Assembly: GCA_024663395.1 (NCBI GenBank) | Contig: JANFAH010000036.1 | Coordinates: 248,001-312,000, forward strand | Origin: Pisolithus tinctorius | Taxonomy: Eukaryota > Basidiomycota > Agaricomycetes > Boletales > Pisolithaceae | Length of the DNA: 64,000 nucleotides | Direction of reading: 5' to 3' | Shown: positions 1 through 11,000 of the stretch, one piece after another | Position numbering within the stretch: position 1 is the stretch's first letter | Layout: each line of letters opens with the position of its first letter | Position numbers and translations under genes: made by a program | The notes under the pieces: model-generated | Told to the model about the DNA's origin: nothing | Databases searched by the model: none | The model's input: the letters and a program-made list of their open reading frames with translations, nothing else

Positions 1-1910
1 TACAACTTTGCTCGATATGCTGTTCTACCCGGTCACGAACACAAAGCGTGTGCGTTCTCTCGGGCATCTTTTTTTGTCATTGTCGTACGACTGAACCCCC
101 GCGTCACACAGTCATACCATACGACTACGCATTCGGCACTTCGGATACCCCTGACACACCTCACATACGGATACACGGCACCGTTACATCTCTTCACCCT
201 CATTATATCACATACATACCTCACCCGGTCACATCAAGCTCGTCTTCCGAGCCCACACCCAAACCACAGACGCTCCATTTTGACTACCTCATCTACGCTC
301 TCGGATCTCACCTCCCCTCACCCATAGATCTCTGGGAGCACCATCGAGGCCGGCACCTCGACAAAATTCGATGTCATGATGAGCCGACATACACTGGTAC
401 AAAAAGTCAAGGGATAGACCGGCTACGAGAACGCCAAGCACGTATAGAAGCGGCACAGAGCGTGTTGATCGTTGGCGGGGGTGCGTTGGGCATACGTGAG
501 TGTCTTATCTTTTCGTCGTCTCGCATCTTCTCATTCGGCCTCCTATCCTGTCATCTTTACTTCCCACCTTCCTCTTTTCGTTCTTCCCCCTGCCCCTTCT
601 TAAATCCGTCAATCACGCCACTGTCACTCATCGATGGCATCACCCATCAGAATTTGCCTCGGACATCGCTGCCGTCTATCCGCTCAAGAAACGGGTGACT
701 CTTCTGCACTCGAGAACACAGCTTCTCCCGCGCTTTGAGCCAGCGCTCGGAGATGAAGGTCCGTGACGCCGTTTATTAGCTGGGGACACGAATTCATCTC
801 CATTTTGCATTCATCCAACTTTTGATGCATGTGCCCACATTGGACTTGTCGTGCTGTGTCATGGCGATTCCCTCTCATATTCCAATCACACTCCGAAACA
901 ACGAATGAACAGTCTTAACCGCCTTACAAGATCTCGGTGTCCAAGTAATCCTCGGGGACCGCCTCGACATGGACTCCTTGCGTCACAACCAGCGTGGCGA
1001 ACCCGATGAAAGCAAGACCGGAACGGTGTTCCATGTCCGAACGCTGTCAGGGAGAGAAATCGATGCGGAGGTTGTGGTGCGCACCCTTTCCCATTTCTCA
1101 AAACGGGTACTAACGTACGCGAACATCAAAAACACAGCTCTTATGCACAGGCCAAACACCCAACACGGCGCTCATGCGGGACATGGATTCGCGCGCAGTT
1201 GGGAAAGGAGGGTTAGTGCACGTAACGAGGGGGATGCAAGTGTTGGTCGAGGACGAAGAGAGCGAGGCTGAGTTGAGGGCGGATGACGTACGGGTGACGG
1301 AGGAGATGGACAAAATGATCGAGAGCGAACCTGTCAGTCGAGTGTCTAGCCCTGCACCTTCGTCGCCCATTCCATCTTCCGCCATCCCGCAGAGGTTAAC
1401 GATGACCCGATCGCAGACGGAACAGGCAGTTCCGAGGAAAGGCAAAGGGAGAATAACAAAAACGACAGAACAGACGACGATCTACCCACATATCTTCGCA
1501 GTGGGCGATGCTGCTGACGCGTTTGGAGCGTTGCAGGCTGGAAATACAGCCTATCATCAGGCGGGGGTGGCGGCTAGGAACGTGGTGAGGCTCGTTAAGC
1601 GCGAGGCTCGTCGTCGTAGCTCTCTGCCTGGGAGTGAAGCAGACGGTGAAGGGAATGAGGAGGAAGAGGAGCTGGAAGAGTATACTCCAGGATTACCAAT
1701 GATTAAGGTATCCCTTGGATTGGTGCGTATCTTTTTCTTTCTCTTGGCTTTCCATACTTAAATATGCGTATGTCCGAATAGACCCGGTCAGCTTATGAAA
1801 TAGCAGGGGTAGTAGGTACGAAGGACGATGGCATGCCGGATTTGAATGCGGCTGCGATGTGGGGGGCTTGTGGGCTGAAAGGGATAGATGAAGAGGACAT
1901 GTGGCGGTAA
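1..1910 (+). CDS. AIF/AMID-like FAD-dependent pyridine nucleotide-disulphide oxidoreductase (3' part)
   Basis: Partial gene; the N-terminal FAD-binding part lies before the window. Proposed exons: <1-49, 112-495, 651-758, 913-1076, 1138-1722 and 1782-1910 (TAA at 1908). All junctions are GT-AG and keep frame. Exon 2 joins exon 1 to read HEHKAFIPYDYAF, the usual AIF2-type stretch. The NAD(P)H-binding Rossmann motif is VLIVGGGALGIQ across intron 2. It is followed by LLPRFEPALG, LLCTGQTPNTALM and the C-terminal FAD motif IFAVGDAADAFGALQ. Family members are flavoproteins related to mitochondrial apoptosis-inducing factor and ferroptosis suppressor FSP1; substrate and location cannot be read here. 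Unusual: about 80 acidic, Ser/Pro-rich residues are inserted just before the IFAVGDAAD motif, and a second acidic stretch follows it. Both are encoded inside a single exon without stops, so they look genuine. Confidence 0.86.
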
Positions 1911-2303
1911 AGTCGTTCGTTCATTCATTCGTTACTTTTCAGTTTTCGACATTGGTATACTGTGGTTTTTATTTCGTGCCGTAGATTATTCTTAGAACAC
2001 ACATTTAGTGTGAATCTTAACTTAATGCCCCGTGCATCTTATTTTCGAGCGGTGAATTGGTTGTTCTGGTCTTACGATCGGGTTGTGAGTCACCAGGCTC
2101 CAACCTCAGATTGTGCCAGGCGTCATATTCCCCACATTCATTAATGTAGGATCGAGACAAGTACTATACATACACCAACCACGACACTGCACGCCTCCGT
2201 GTCGTCGGTTTTATCTTGAGCTAATATGTTGTAGAGGACACCGAACCATCTCAGTGATGCCATGCTTAACTCGAACACCTCCAAATACTTGTAGGCTGAC
2301 CGT
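1911..2303. other. Intergenic space between convergent genes
   Basis: 393 bases between the stop codons of the oxidoreductase gene and DIM1, which are transcribed toward each other. It must hold both 3' ends. I see no further gene or clear repeat. Confidence 0.6.
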
Positions 2304-3065
2304 CTAGTACCTGTACCTCGTCGAGTAATCTGCGAAATCACACGTTAGTCAGCCAAAAACGATGTGTATAAATCCCAAAAGAGAGCCGACGATTGCACGA
2401 GACGAACGAAAAAGTGAGAAAGAACGTACCTTTGGGCGAAACGACAAGACCCCTGCCTTTGGAGGCACCGCGGTAGACGGTTTCGATGATGTCGATCAAC
2501 TGTGAAGAAAGTGTCGGTAAGGGATTCATCGAGTTAGAGCGTACAGGACAAACCTCTTGTTTGTTGTCCATGGCCCAGTTTCTGTTGCCGTACAGGGATG
2601 TGGGTGAGCATATACGATAACAGGAGAAAGAGAACGCACATCTTGTTATTGTTACCCGTGCCCAGATCGATCATGATATGTTTGTTCCTGGCGCGTGTCG
2701 TTAGCAGACCCCTAGGACAGATAGTGGATATTACCCACCGATAGAAAAACATGACCGTGCACGGATCGTACAGTTCATACATCTAGAAGCACACAGCAAA
2801 CGAACGATACATCAGAATGAGAATGCGGTACGCAGAGTAAAGATACACGAACCTTGTTGAAATCCGGAACAGCAGTGATATCCACCAAATAGATCACCGC
2901 AAAGTTCTGCACTTTTTCCGCGATGGCGTAGAGGGTCTCGTCCATCGTCATACATTGAGGATCCCAATCGTGACCGAAGCGGATGACGACGATGCGGTCT
3001 TCTTCGGATTTGATGGCTTCGTCGACGTGCCAGCCGGACGGGAGGTGTGGCAGGAAGTAGGACAT
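2304..3065 (-). CDS. DIM1: Dim1/Dib1 (TXNL4A) thioredoxin-fold U5 snRNP protein
   Basis: Component of the U4/U6.U5 tri-snRNP, needed for pre-mRNA splicing in the nucleus. Six exons on the minus strand: 3065-2853, 2782-2739, 2687-2640, 2581-2554, 2499-2430 and 2329-2304. They total 429 nt and give 142 aa, the invariant length of this family. Recognisable stretches in order are MSYFLPHLPSGW, IRFGHDWDPQC, YLVDITAVPDFNK, MYELYDPCTVMFFYR, NKHIMIDLGTGNNNK, ETVYRGASKGRGL and the C-terminal DYSTRYRY. The ATG at 3063-3065 starts the conserved N-terminus, so the start is secure. Five introns of about 50-100 nt, one exon being only 28 nt, are typical of basidiomycetes. The fold is thioredoxin-like but lacks the redox CxxC, as in the whole family. 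Confidence 0.97.
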
Positions 3066-3425
3066 GGTGGCAGCTCGTTTCTAAAGTCGTTGGGTTCACG
3101 TCACGTGGGCTGAAGGGTGAAGCTGAAGGACGAACCGGCCCTGTTATCGGTCCCAATAAGGCTATGGAATCACATCCAGAAAAGGCTTCTCCTTTCGGAG
3201 CACCCTGTCGAGAATATGGCCCTTGGTGCTTATAGCAAGGAAGTCCAGTAACACGATTCTTGCTGACACGTCGTCAATGGTATTTGTACCATTTTGGAGT
3301 CAGCGTGAAGGATGATGAGCTTTTCCAGCAGCATTTCGGTCTTCGGAAGTACCAGAATTCAGACTTGGCACATTAACTGATCACTTAACAATGCCCTACG
3401 TGTACCTCTCACGGACATGTCGCGT

Positions 3426-3495
3426 GAAATTGTGCCGCAACTTGGTACTCCACGAAAGGTTACAGTTCAAATATCCATAGGCCTTTAGTCGTCAC
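3426..3495 (+). repeat. Diverged direct repeat, copy 1
   Basis: About 70 bases, starting at gaaattgtgcc and running through cgaaaggtta to ggcctttagtcgtca. It recurs 344 bases downstream at 3770-3840 with roughly ten differences. Several differences are CpG/TpG pairs, for example agtcgtcac here and agttgtcat in copy 2. Confidence 0.7.
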
Positions 3496-3769
3496 GGATG
3501 CTCTACATTCCTATATTCCTATCCCGGAGCAGTACAGCTTATGGGTTGGCACACGGAATAAATTTACTTTTCTTCCTTTCATGGCGCAATTGCAATGCAA
3601 CTTGATTGCAACAATATTATTGCCAATTCCAACTTGCAGTCACACTGCATCGGAGTTACATAAATCCCCCCACTCAACGCATCTCTCTCACCAGCCACCA
3701 CGAGCTGCCCTCCTGCCTTCTGTCTCCCCTTCCATTCCATTCACGACTACTAGTAGTCTGTGGCTGCTC

Positions 3770-3840
3770 GAAATTGTGCCTCAACTTGGAACTCTACGAA
3801 AGGTTACTATTCAAATATTCACAGGCCTTTAGTTGTCATG
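3770..3840 (+). repeat. Diverged direct repeat, copy 2
   Basis: Partner of the repeat at 3426-3495. The two could be remnants of short LTRs or of a small duplication. The roughly 270 bases between them show no coding capacity that I recognise. Confidence 0.7.
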
Positions 3841-4451
3841 ACTGGGCCTACAAACCCTAACCTCTCGCCTTCTGTCCCCCCCTTCCATCCTCTGTCCCTT
3901 TCCGTTAGAGGTGATGTTTTATGCCACCCCGACTACCGGTAGTCATGATTTAAAGTCTGGCAAAATGTCCAAGGCTGTGGGCCTTTAGGAGACAATACTA
4001 TCGATTTCATACTTCCTGTTCTGAATGCCTTACCCACTGCTCTACATGGAGGTATGTGGCATGGTTGGAAGGCCTGTGGGTACACTGTTTTGTTCCATTT
4101 GATGAGTTTGGCAACTTCCTGCAGGAATGTAGGAACACTGACCACACAGACATCAGCTTGATTACAATGTGGGAGTAATGCCAATAACCTGGGTGTACAG
4201 AACCACTGACAAGCTACCTTCATCATTTTGTGCCACAGGATGCCATTGAGTGGAACAATTATTGCATGTACGATGTTGGGGGCACTTCGCCCCATTATAG
4301 GATCATTTCCGTATGATGCTTCCACTCAATGCCATGACTAATGAAGTACTTCGAAACAACGGCACAGGTGGTTACTTTGCAAACACAGGGTCCCATCTGC
4401 AGTCAGTTGTAGTGTTATTATCAAGCTGCAGACCTTCACTGTATCTTTCAG

Positions 4452-4950
4452 TTACATCCCCCCATGCCTCCATCCACATAGTAAGTGATACCACAACTTT
4501 CCACTCACTCCCTTCCTCTTATTCTCCAATTGTTCAATGCTGGCCACAATTTTGCTCATTGCAGGGCATGCTGATGGCTCGCACTTCCAACATTTCAAGC
4601 ACACCTTCCACCAGTCATCTGACAAATGATAGCAGGTCGATTTGTGGCTTGGCTGCTTTGGTGGTCCTTGGAAAATACAACCCATGACACCTTGGTCTGT
4701 GCAGGCTGTATGGAATGGATATCTTCGCAAGAATAATTCCTGCATAAAACAATGTGTGATATATGTGAGTACTACATTCCACATGGTGGTACAATAGATG
4801 GATGATCACCAGCACTGTCATCCCAAATGCCCAGATGTCTGCTTCTCAAGTGGTCATCAACGTATCCAAACTCTCTGGTGCCAACCACTGCAATGAGCCA
4901 CCATGGGGTGGGTTGACGCTGAGACTGGGTGGTGGATTGGACATGGACGA
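4452..4950 (-). pseudogene. TKL-type protein kinase pseudogene, C-lobe part
   Basis: Third piece of one kinase gene. On the minus strand, 4950-4810 reads GGSLQWLAPESLD (subdomain VIII APE) and EADIWAFGMTVL (subdomain IX DxWxxG), with a TGA just before EADIW. A GT-AG intron (4809-4740) joins it to 4739-4452, which reads ELFLRRYPF, then DDWWKVCLKCWKCEPSACPAM, the usual C-lobe W...C...CW...P..RP-like region. Upstream the gene continues in 6767-7233, after solo LTR A. The in-frame stop and the insertions mean it cannot make a complete kinase. Confidence 0.82.
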
Positions 4951-6766
4951 TGTGAGTCGAAGTGAGGTTCAGTGGTGGAAACCAACCAAAACCAACACAA
5001 AAGACAAAAAGAGCGAGTGGTGGTGTGCCTATGTGGTACCCAGATGGTGGAACCTTTGATTGGGAAGGGTTTTTATGAGCTACAACACTCAAAGACAAGT
5101 GCTGAGGATTGGGGATGCTTCTGACGAAGAAGGAGCAGGAATGCGATAGAATGCGATAGAGTAGACTGCTGTCAGCCTACAGAAGGATGGATGACGACTT
5201 AATTCAATGTCCTAAGCTGCACAGAGCTCAGGGAGGGCTTGGAGTGAAGTATATTGGTGATAGATGAGGATAAGCAAAGTAGACGATAGTTAGACCCTTA
5301 ATAAAGTCTCAACTATTGAAGCTTCTGAATGATTTACTGAGAGATGATAAATTGCGAGCAAGAGGGGCTCTCTGACATCTTCTTCCTTTTAGCTATCTAA
5401 GTACAGTGATTATATACAGTACAGGGGTGTTGCCTATGGAAAACAAGGTGCAAACACTTGGTAAGTGATTGGTAACTGATGAGTAAGGAATGTAAGTGGT
5501 GGGTAATCATCTTAGAAAGCATTGGTGAGCATTGGTAAGGATAAGTAAGCCAAAAAGCAAAGAATCAGTAAGCAAGGCCAAAAGACTGGTAAGTATTGGC
5601 AATGAGTGAGTCAAAGACAGTCAGGATGTCAAAGTATGAGTTAAGCAAAGCCAGAAACTGGGAAAGCGCACTGGAATTGCATTAGGGGGAGGCTGTGCAT
5701 GTCACATCTCGAAGAGATTGCTTCTAGGCCAAGGTAGGATGACAGAGAGGCAGTGCTGATCTGATGCCAATATAGTACATCCAAAAGCAGACAGGGTGAG
5801 TCAGATGTCAACAGGGGTCAAGCTTTGGGGGTCTGGGGTGACAGGAGCATAGGGGATTGCAACTTTCCCCCCCTTACTGTCCTCTCAGCAAAGCAAGTAA
5901 AAACTTCATGAATGAGGCTCTGTTGGAGGAGAGGATGAAGGGGGAGCATCTTCTGCTGTATCTTGCAACAAGGAGGCAAGATGTGCATCATACTCGTCAT
6001 GGATGCGATCAGGGAGAGTGGAGAACAGTAGATTATACTGTAGCTGTCGCAATTTTGGAAGAATGATGGATGAGACTGGTATGAAGATGTTGCAGGGAGC
6101 AGGGAGGAAGGATCCATATGCTTCTTGGACTGGATAGACTGAAATGATCACATAAGACCTTTCCAAGTGAATGACAGACCTGAGGCGACCAAAGAACATC
6201 CTCCTAGAGGTCATACTGACAAAAAGAACACACTGTCCAAGCTGGATGGGCTGAGAGGGGGCAGACAAGGATGGGATGTACCAGGATGCTTCAGGATGGA
6301 AGCTGGTAGGAACTCCTGGTAGATATACATAGCCATGGTCCCTAGCAAAGGGGACAAGTGAAATGATTGATGTGGAGGTGGCCATATCAGAAGAATTAGT
6401 GAAATGAGTGTCTTTTGGAGGGAGTGCTGTAGAAATGTGTGGAGTGTGCAAATCCTTTCCAATTTTGGAAGGTAGGATCGTGTGGCTGAGCACTACAAGC
6501 GAGTGTGGGAATGGTTTCGGTATCTGCAGAAATGGCAGAGATATGTCGAAAACCAGAATGCCATGCATGGGTGCTTAACAATTTTAACCAGCACTTAACT
6601 TGCTTTCTCCTTCTTTTTCTTTTCTTTGGCATTGACGACTCGTTCTTGTGCGAGGGATGACTGCTGGCATTTCTGGCTGTCCTTCCTCGCATGAGGGCTA
6701 TGGTCTTCATCTCCATTCATCAGCTGCATCCATGTCCACCTCACCAAACACCTTTGGTGTGTGACA
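4951..6766 (-). mobile_element. Solo-LTR-like element, copy A (1816 bp)
   Basis: Ends TGTGAGTC...GTGTGACA on the plus strand (TGTCACAC...GACTCACA in its own sense). It is flanked by 4-bp duplications acga (4947-4950) and atga (6767-6770) that differ by one CpG-to-TpG change. TG...CA ends and a short TSD are what a retroviral-type integrase leaves. It is the most diverged of four copies in the window (the others are at 23876, 31134 and 37850). It sits immediately after the kinase DFGLS motif. A TATA-like tatata lies at 5411-5416, and a 160-codon ORF lies upstream of it in element sense. Confidence 0.88.
5906..6385 (-). CDS. LTR-embedded ORF, copy A (159 aa)
   Basis: ATG at 6383-6385 to the stop at 5906. 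It has exactly 160 codons, as in copies B, C and D, although copy A is 45-59 bp shorter overall. It starts MATSTSIISLVPFARD, has a central IQLGQCVLFVSMTSRRMFF and ends in a Pro/Ser-rich PPSSSPPTEPHS. No known domain is recognised. By eye against copy D there are about 32 synonymous and 36-40 non-synonymous codon differences, fewer replacements than neutral drift would give. It may encode an accessory protein of the element or be a relic of one. Confidence 0.55.
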   Translation of the reverse strand: MATSTSIISLVPFARDHGYVYLPGVPTSFHPEASWYIPSLSAPSQPIQLGQCVLFVSMTSRRMFFGRLRSVIHLERSYVIISVYPVQEAYGSFLPAPCNIFIPVSSIILPKLRQLQYNLLFSTLPDRIHDEYDAHLASLLQDTAEDAPPSSSPPTEPHS

Positions 6767-7233
6767 ATGAGAGCCCAAAATCAGTTATGAGAGCATGACC
6801 CACTTTGGAAATCAGTACGTTCTCCTGGAGAATATTGCATTGGTTGTTCAAAAGATATACTCAGATGACTCAGATAACCAAGACTTACCCCCTTCAAATC
6901 TCCATGGATTATTACTGAATGGTGGCTGTGTAAGTAATTCAGCTCTTGGGCAATGTCCAAGAGCTGCACTACTGGGTTATCATCATGCATGGTTGATGTT
7001 AATGTTGGTGTACTAATGGTCGGGGATCCACAGCCACATCTCGCACATATTGATGTGCGTTACCTTGTTCCATCCACTCCGTCACCATTGATACTGTGTG
7101 GCCAAAGTTTGTCGTTATTCCTAGCAATGGAATGATGTTTTCGTGTTGAAGCTGTGACCAGATGTATATTTCATTGAGAGTATGCTGTGTGCTGGTGAGT
7201 GAAGTCACGAGTGTTTCTAAATGCCTTGACCTT
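6767..7233 (-). pseudogene. TKL-type protein kinase pseudogene, middle part
   Basis: Second piece of the kinase gene. Minus strand from 7233: a stretch ending LNEIYIWSQLQHENIIPLLGI (C-helix Glu and subdomain IV), then MVTEWMEQGNA (hinge), LDIAQELNYLHS and the catalytic loop IIHGDLKG. A GT-AG intron (6888-6825) joins this to ENVLISKVGHALITDFGLS, with the DFG Asp. The catalytic loop is HGDLKxxN, typical of fungal TKL kinases. Another intron probably lies near 6960-7030. The frame shifts near 7200 against the N-terminal piece at 40510, so either a further intron or a frameshift is present. Confidence 0.85.
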
Positions 7234-7570
7234 TGTTATGCTCGCGACGAGTGACTTCGTCAAATGGACTAGGCACAAATGTCACGAGGGGAATCTACGG
7301 GCTGAACTTATTGTAACCCCTATGGCTCTGCTTGTTGTTGGCGAGTACTGACAGAGGTTCGTCCTACTGGCGAGTTCTTCTGAGATCACGATGGAGGAGG
7401 AACAAGGTACAAGTCAAAGATGATAGCTGAGTTGCAAGAAATTGAAAAACTGGGGATACAGCATACAGTACATCTACTTAAATACCTTTCCAAGGTTTGT
7501 ACTGTACACACATCCACAGTTAGTCATAAACAAGTAAACGATGAAATAGAAACGAGTCATATGGTGTCAG
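7234..7570 (-). repeat. E2 3' LTR, left portion
   Basis: First 337 bases of the 716-bp LTR. The rest is at 14419-14797, on the far side of E1, with the shared gtcag being the E1 target duplication. It matches 39793 onward in the 5' LTR. It contains aattgaaaaact (7440-7451), the complement of the transcript start used for self-priming. Confidence 0.9.
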
Positions 7571-8022
7571 TGTTACGCTCGACCAAAGTCAAGACATAGG
7601 GAGAGCTCGAATCGCAGACTAAGGTTTCTACTGAGCAATGGCTGCAGTAACCTCTGTAAACGACAGAGGATTTGAGGCAACGCTGGTAAGAGTGGTCCTT
7701 ATGAGGGACACTGAGGGCGAAGTTCTGAGAATGCTGCTTATGATTGAGCAGCTCGAGTCTGGGTTTCCAGAACTTGAGCTGGCAGTTTAAATACTACACA
7801 GAAATGGACCATGAGGCGTCCGCATGTAACGAGGTAACTATGCCATTGGTTGAACAATGACGACACATGTCCTAAGCATGTATCGAGCCAGTAACGCTAG
7901 TGGTGGAAATAGAGAGCCATCGGATCAGAGAGAAGACGGCTCTAAAAGGAAACTAAGTCCAACAGATTACAAACAAGGTAAACGTACAGCAGAAAAGGAA
8001 AAGTTAGGGGTGAAACGTAACA
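7571..8022 (-). repeat. E1 3' LTR
   Basis: 452 bp. By eye it differs from the 5' LTR at about 16 sites, 14 of them CpG transitions. The adjoining internal side reads taccccctttct on plus at 8024-8035, a polypurine tract on the element strand that would prime plus-strand synthesis. Confidence 0.95.
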
Positions 8023-8059
8023 TTACCCCCTTTCTAAGTGTTGAAGTCCCCGACTTCAA

Positions 8060-11000
8060 CTACTCTCCATAAGGCTCTCCGGTCATGTTACTGATGGCGG
8101 AGTTGTCGAAATCAAAATCATTGTCGTATAAATCGTTATCCTCGCTCCCAACGAGGGTACGATCATCTACCAGAGCGGGGGTAGCTATTCTGTCCCGTAA
8201 AGGACGACGAGGGCGTATGAAGGGACACTGGGCTTGAGTGTGTCCAGGACGAGTGGCGTGACAAAGGGGACACTCATAAAGTCCACAATTGACATGGATA
8301 TGGTCGAGACGTCAGCAGACGTAACACGCTTGATGATAGCGTGGATCAGATGGAGTAAGAGGTCTATCAAACTCAGTCATGGCGTTTAACACAGGAGTCA
8401 GCGGCAACTGTGCAAGGGTTTCGACGATGTTTAACATGTAGTCGAGTTCAGCACGGGAGATGCCAAAGGCGGTCTCAGGATCTACTTCGGATGGGGAGTC
8501 ATGAGACTCGCAGGGTTGAGGGTTGGGGCCTGACAAGCAGCAGGCATGAGGTCTGTCGGCTCTTCGGAGAGAGCGGGAGGAGTGGGAGGATGATGACGGT
8601 GATGATGCTGGAGGGGAGGATGACACGGAGGAGGCCGGAGGGAGGGTTGCAGTCGAGGGTCTTCTGGACCCCGGAGGAGGGGGAGCGATCAACGTAGGGT
8701 ACTGTCAGACGTTGTAGATGAGGTCTGCGCCTCCCAAGACATCAAAGAGTTTAAGTAAAAGGGGAACCTGTTGGACAGCGATTTCATTTAGGATGGTACG
8801 AGCGGGGGATAGGAGGGGGTTCTGGCGGTTAACATAGCGGGAAAGTTCTTCAAGCCGAAGGGCTTGGATAGTTGCATGATACACAAGGTCAAGTGGAGAG
8901 TCTTCATCCACTTCATGGTAAACGGTGCCAATGACGGCAGGGTCAGTGACAAAGAGTCGGTAGGAAGCGATCATCTGATCACTGGCAGGTTGTCTCTGTC
9001 GACGAGCAAATGGGGTGTGGCAGCGAGAGGGTTCACGGGGGTAGGTGTAACGATGAGGAGGCATTTCAAGAGTGATGTTTCTGACAGTACGAGTGGAGTG
9101 TCGAGTGGGTTGTTTCTTAGGGGGAAAGTCTCTGGGGAACCATTTCTTATAGGCGGAGAGCGTATCATCTGCATGTTCAAGGTGTGATTCTTTTTGCCAT
9201 GAGTTTTCGGAAGAAGGGTAACCTTTCCATTTGATTAAGAAGGCGTGTCCGTGGCCGGACCTTTTATGGCCGACTATCGCCTCAATCTCGTATTCCTCCT
9301 CCTCGTTGATAAGGTCAGGTGGTGGAGCTGGGAAGTTCGGTCCGTGAACGTTATTTTCGCGATAGGGTGATAAGAGGGAAGCATGGAAGATGTTATGAAT
9401 CTTCCATCATGCGGGGATTGTGAGGCAATACGTGATCGGGGATAGGACGTCGGAAACAATGAAGGGTCCTTCTCGTTTTGGTGCGAGCTTCCTATTTTCA
9501 TAGGAACATTTCAAATTTCGTGCTTCTAGCCAAACCTTATCACCCTTCTGGAATGGGGTGAAGGGTCGTGACAAGCGGTCTTTCATAGTTTTTCTGGCTA
9601 GATCATGGGCCGCAAGGGCTTCTTCTCTAGCCTTTCTGAGTTCATCGAGTCTAGACTCGACAGCGGGAAGGTGGGTTTCTGCGATCAGGGACGGAAGGGG
9701 TTTCGGTTCATAGCCGTACATGAGGTAGAACGGCGATTGATGTGTGACAGAGTGTGGGCGATGGTTATGCGCGAACTCGGCCATTGGTAGGTTGTTTACC
9801 CATGAGGTGGGGTCATTTTGGCAAAAGATGTGGAGATAAGTCTCCACTTCTTGGTTTACGTGTTCCATTTCTCCATCGGTCTGTGGGTGATATGCCGTTG
9901 ACAGGGCAAGGGAATACCCCAAGAGGGAAGCAAGTTCTTTTGCAAAGGTGGAGGCGAATTGAGGGCCTTGATCTGATATGATTTTGTCGTACAACCCAAA
10001 GTGGGAGTAGACTTTCTTGAAAAACAATGCTGCGATATCGGCAGCAGAGGCAGTTTTCTTCGTGGGTGATAAAATTACCCCCTTTGTAAGCCCATGGTCT
10101 ACCACGACCAAAAGGGAATCATAGCCATGTGACACCGGTAAGTCAGTGACCAGATCGCAAGAGATCTGTTGGAAGGGGCGGGTCAAGGTGGAGAGGATAG
10201 GCATAAGGGGTGGTGTCGTTGGGTGTGTATTAACTTTGTTCTGTTGGCAGGTAGCGCAGCCTTCTACATATTTTCGGACAAAGGACGCGAGTCCAGGCCA
10301 CCAGAACTCGGATGAGACGAGCTGTCGAGTTTTCAGGACACCAGGGTGTCCGGTAGAGGGATGGTCATGGTGGTTGGACACGACGGTCCAGCGGAGGGTA
10401 GGGTCATTGGGAATGTACACCTGGTCTTTGTAAAGTAACACTCCATTGTCAAACCTCCAATCAGAGAGATGGGATTTAAACAGGAGTGGCATGTCGACGT
10501 TTTCAATGGCACGAAGTGCCGTTTGGACTACGGGGTCCGTCATGGAGGATGACGCAACCTTCTGAGTAAGATTGGTGTCAATAAGATTGACAAACAGGGT
10601 CAGTGGAAGGAGGGTAACTCCTTTGTTATCTTCATCATTTTCGGGGATATGATCGGGTTGGCGGGAGAGTGCGTCTGGTGCAGCCAGGTCTTTGCCTGGG
10701 ACATGTTCCAACTGCAGATCGAAGTCTGCGAGATCGAGAAGCCAGCAAGCCTGGCGATGGTTCAGGTTTTGTGGGGCCTTGAAGTACGTCAGATTTTTAT
10801 GATCCGTGAAGACCTTAACCGGGAACGGGGATCCATGGAGATAATGTCTCCAGGACTTCAATGCTCGGATAACTCCAAGTAATTCTCTGTCATATATGTC
10901 GTAGTTTTGTTCTGCGGGGTTAAACGACTGGGACAGAAAGGCACAGGGTTGCCATTGTCCATTCGAATCTTCTTGAAGGAGGATGCCTCCCGTTGCATAC

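Larger units (their letters stand above)
3066..4451. other. Upstream region of DIM1 and gene-poor DNA
   Basis: Contains the DIM1 promoter side (3066 to about 3240), a pair of diverged 70-bp direct repeats listed separately, and a minus-strand open frame of 130 codons (3933-4325) that I do not recognise. That frame lies just downstream of the kinase pseudogene and may be chance. Confidence 0.4.
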
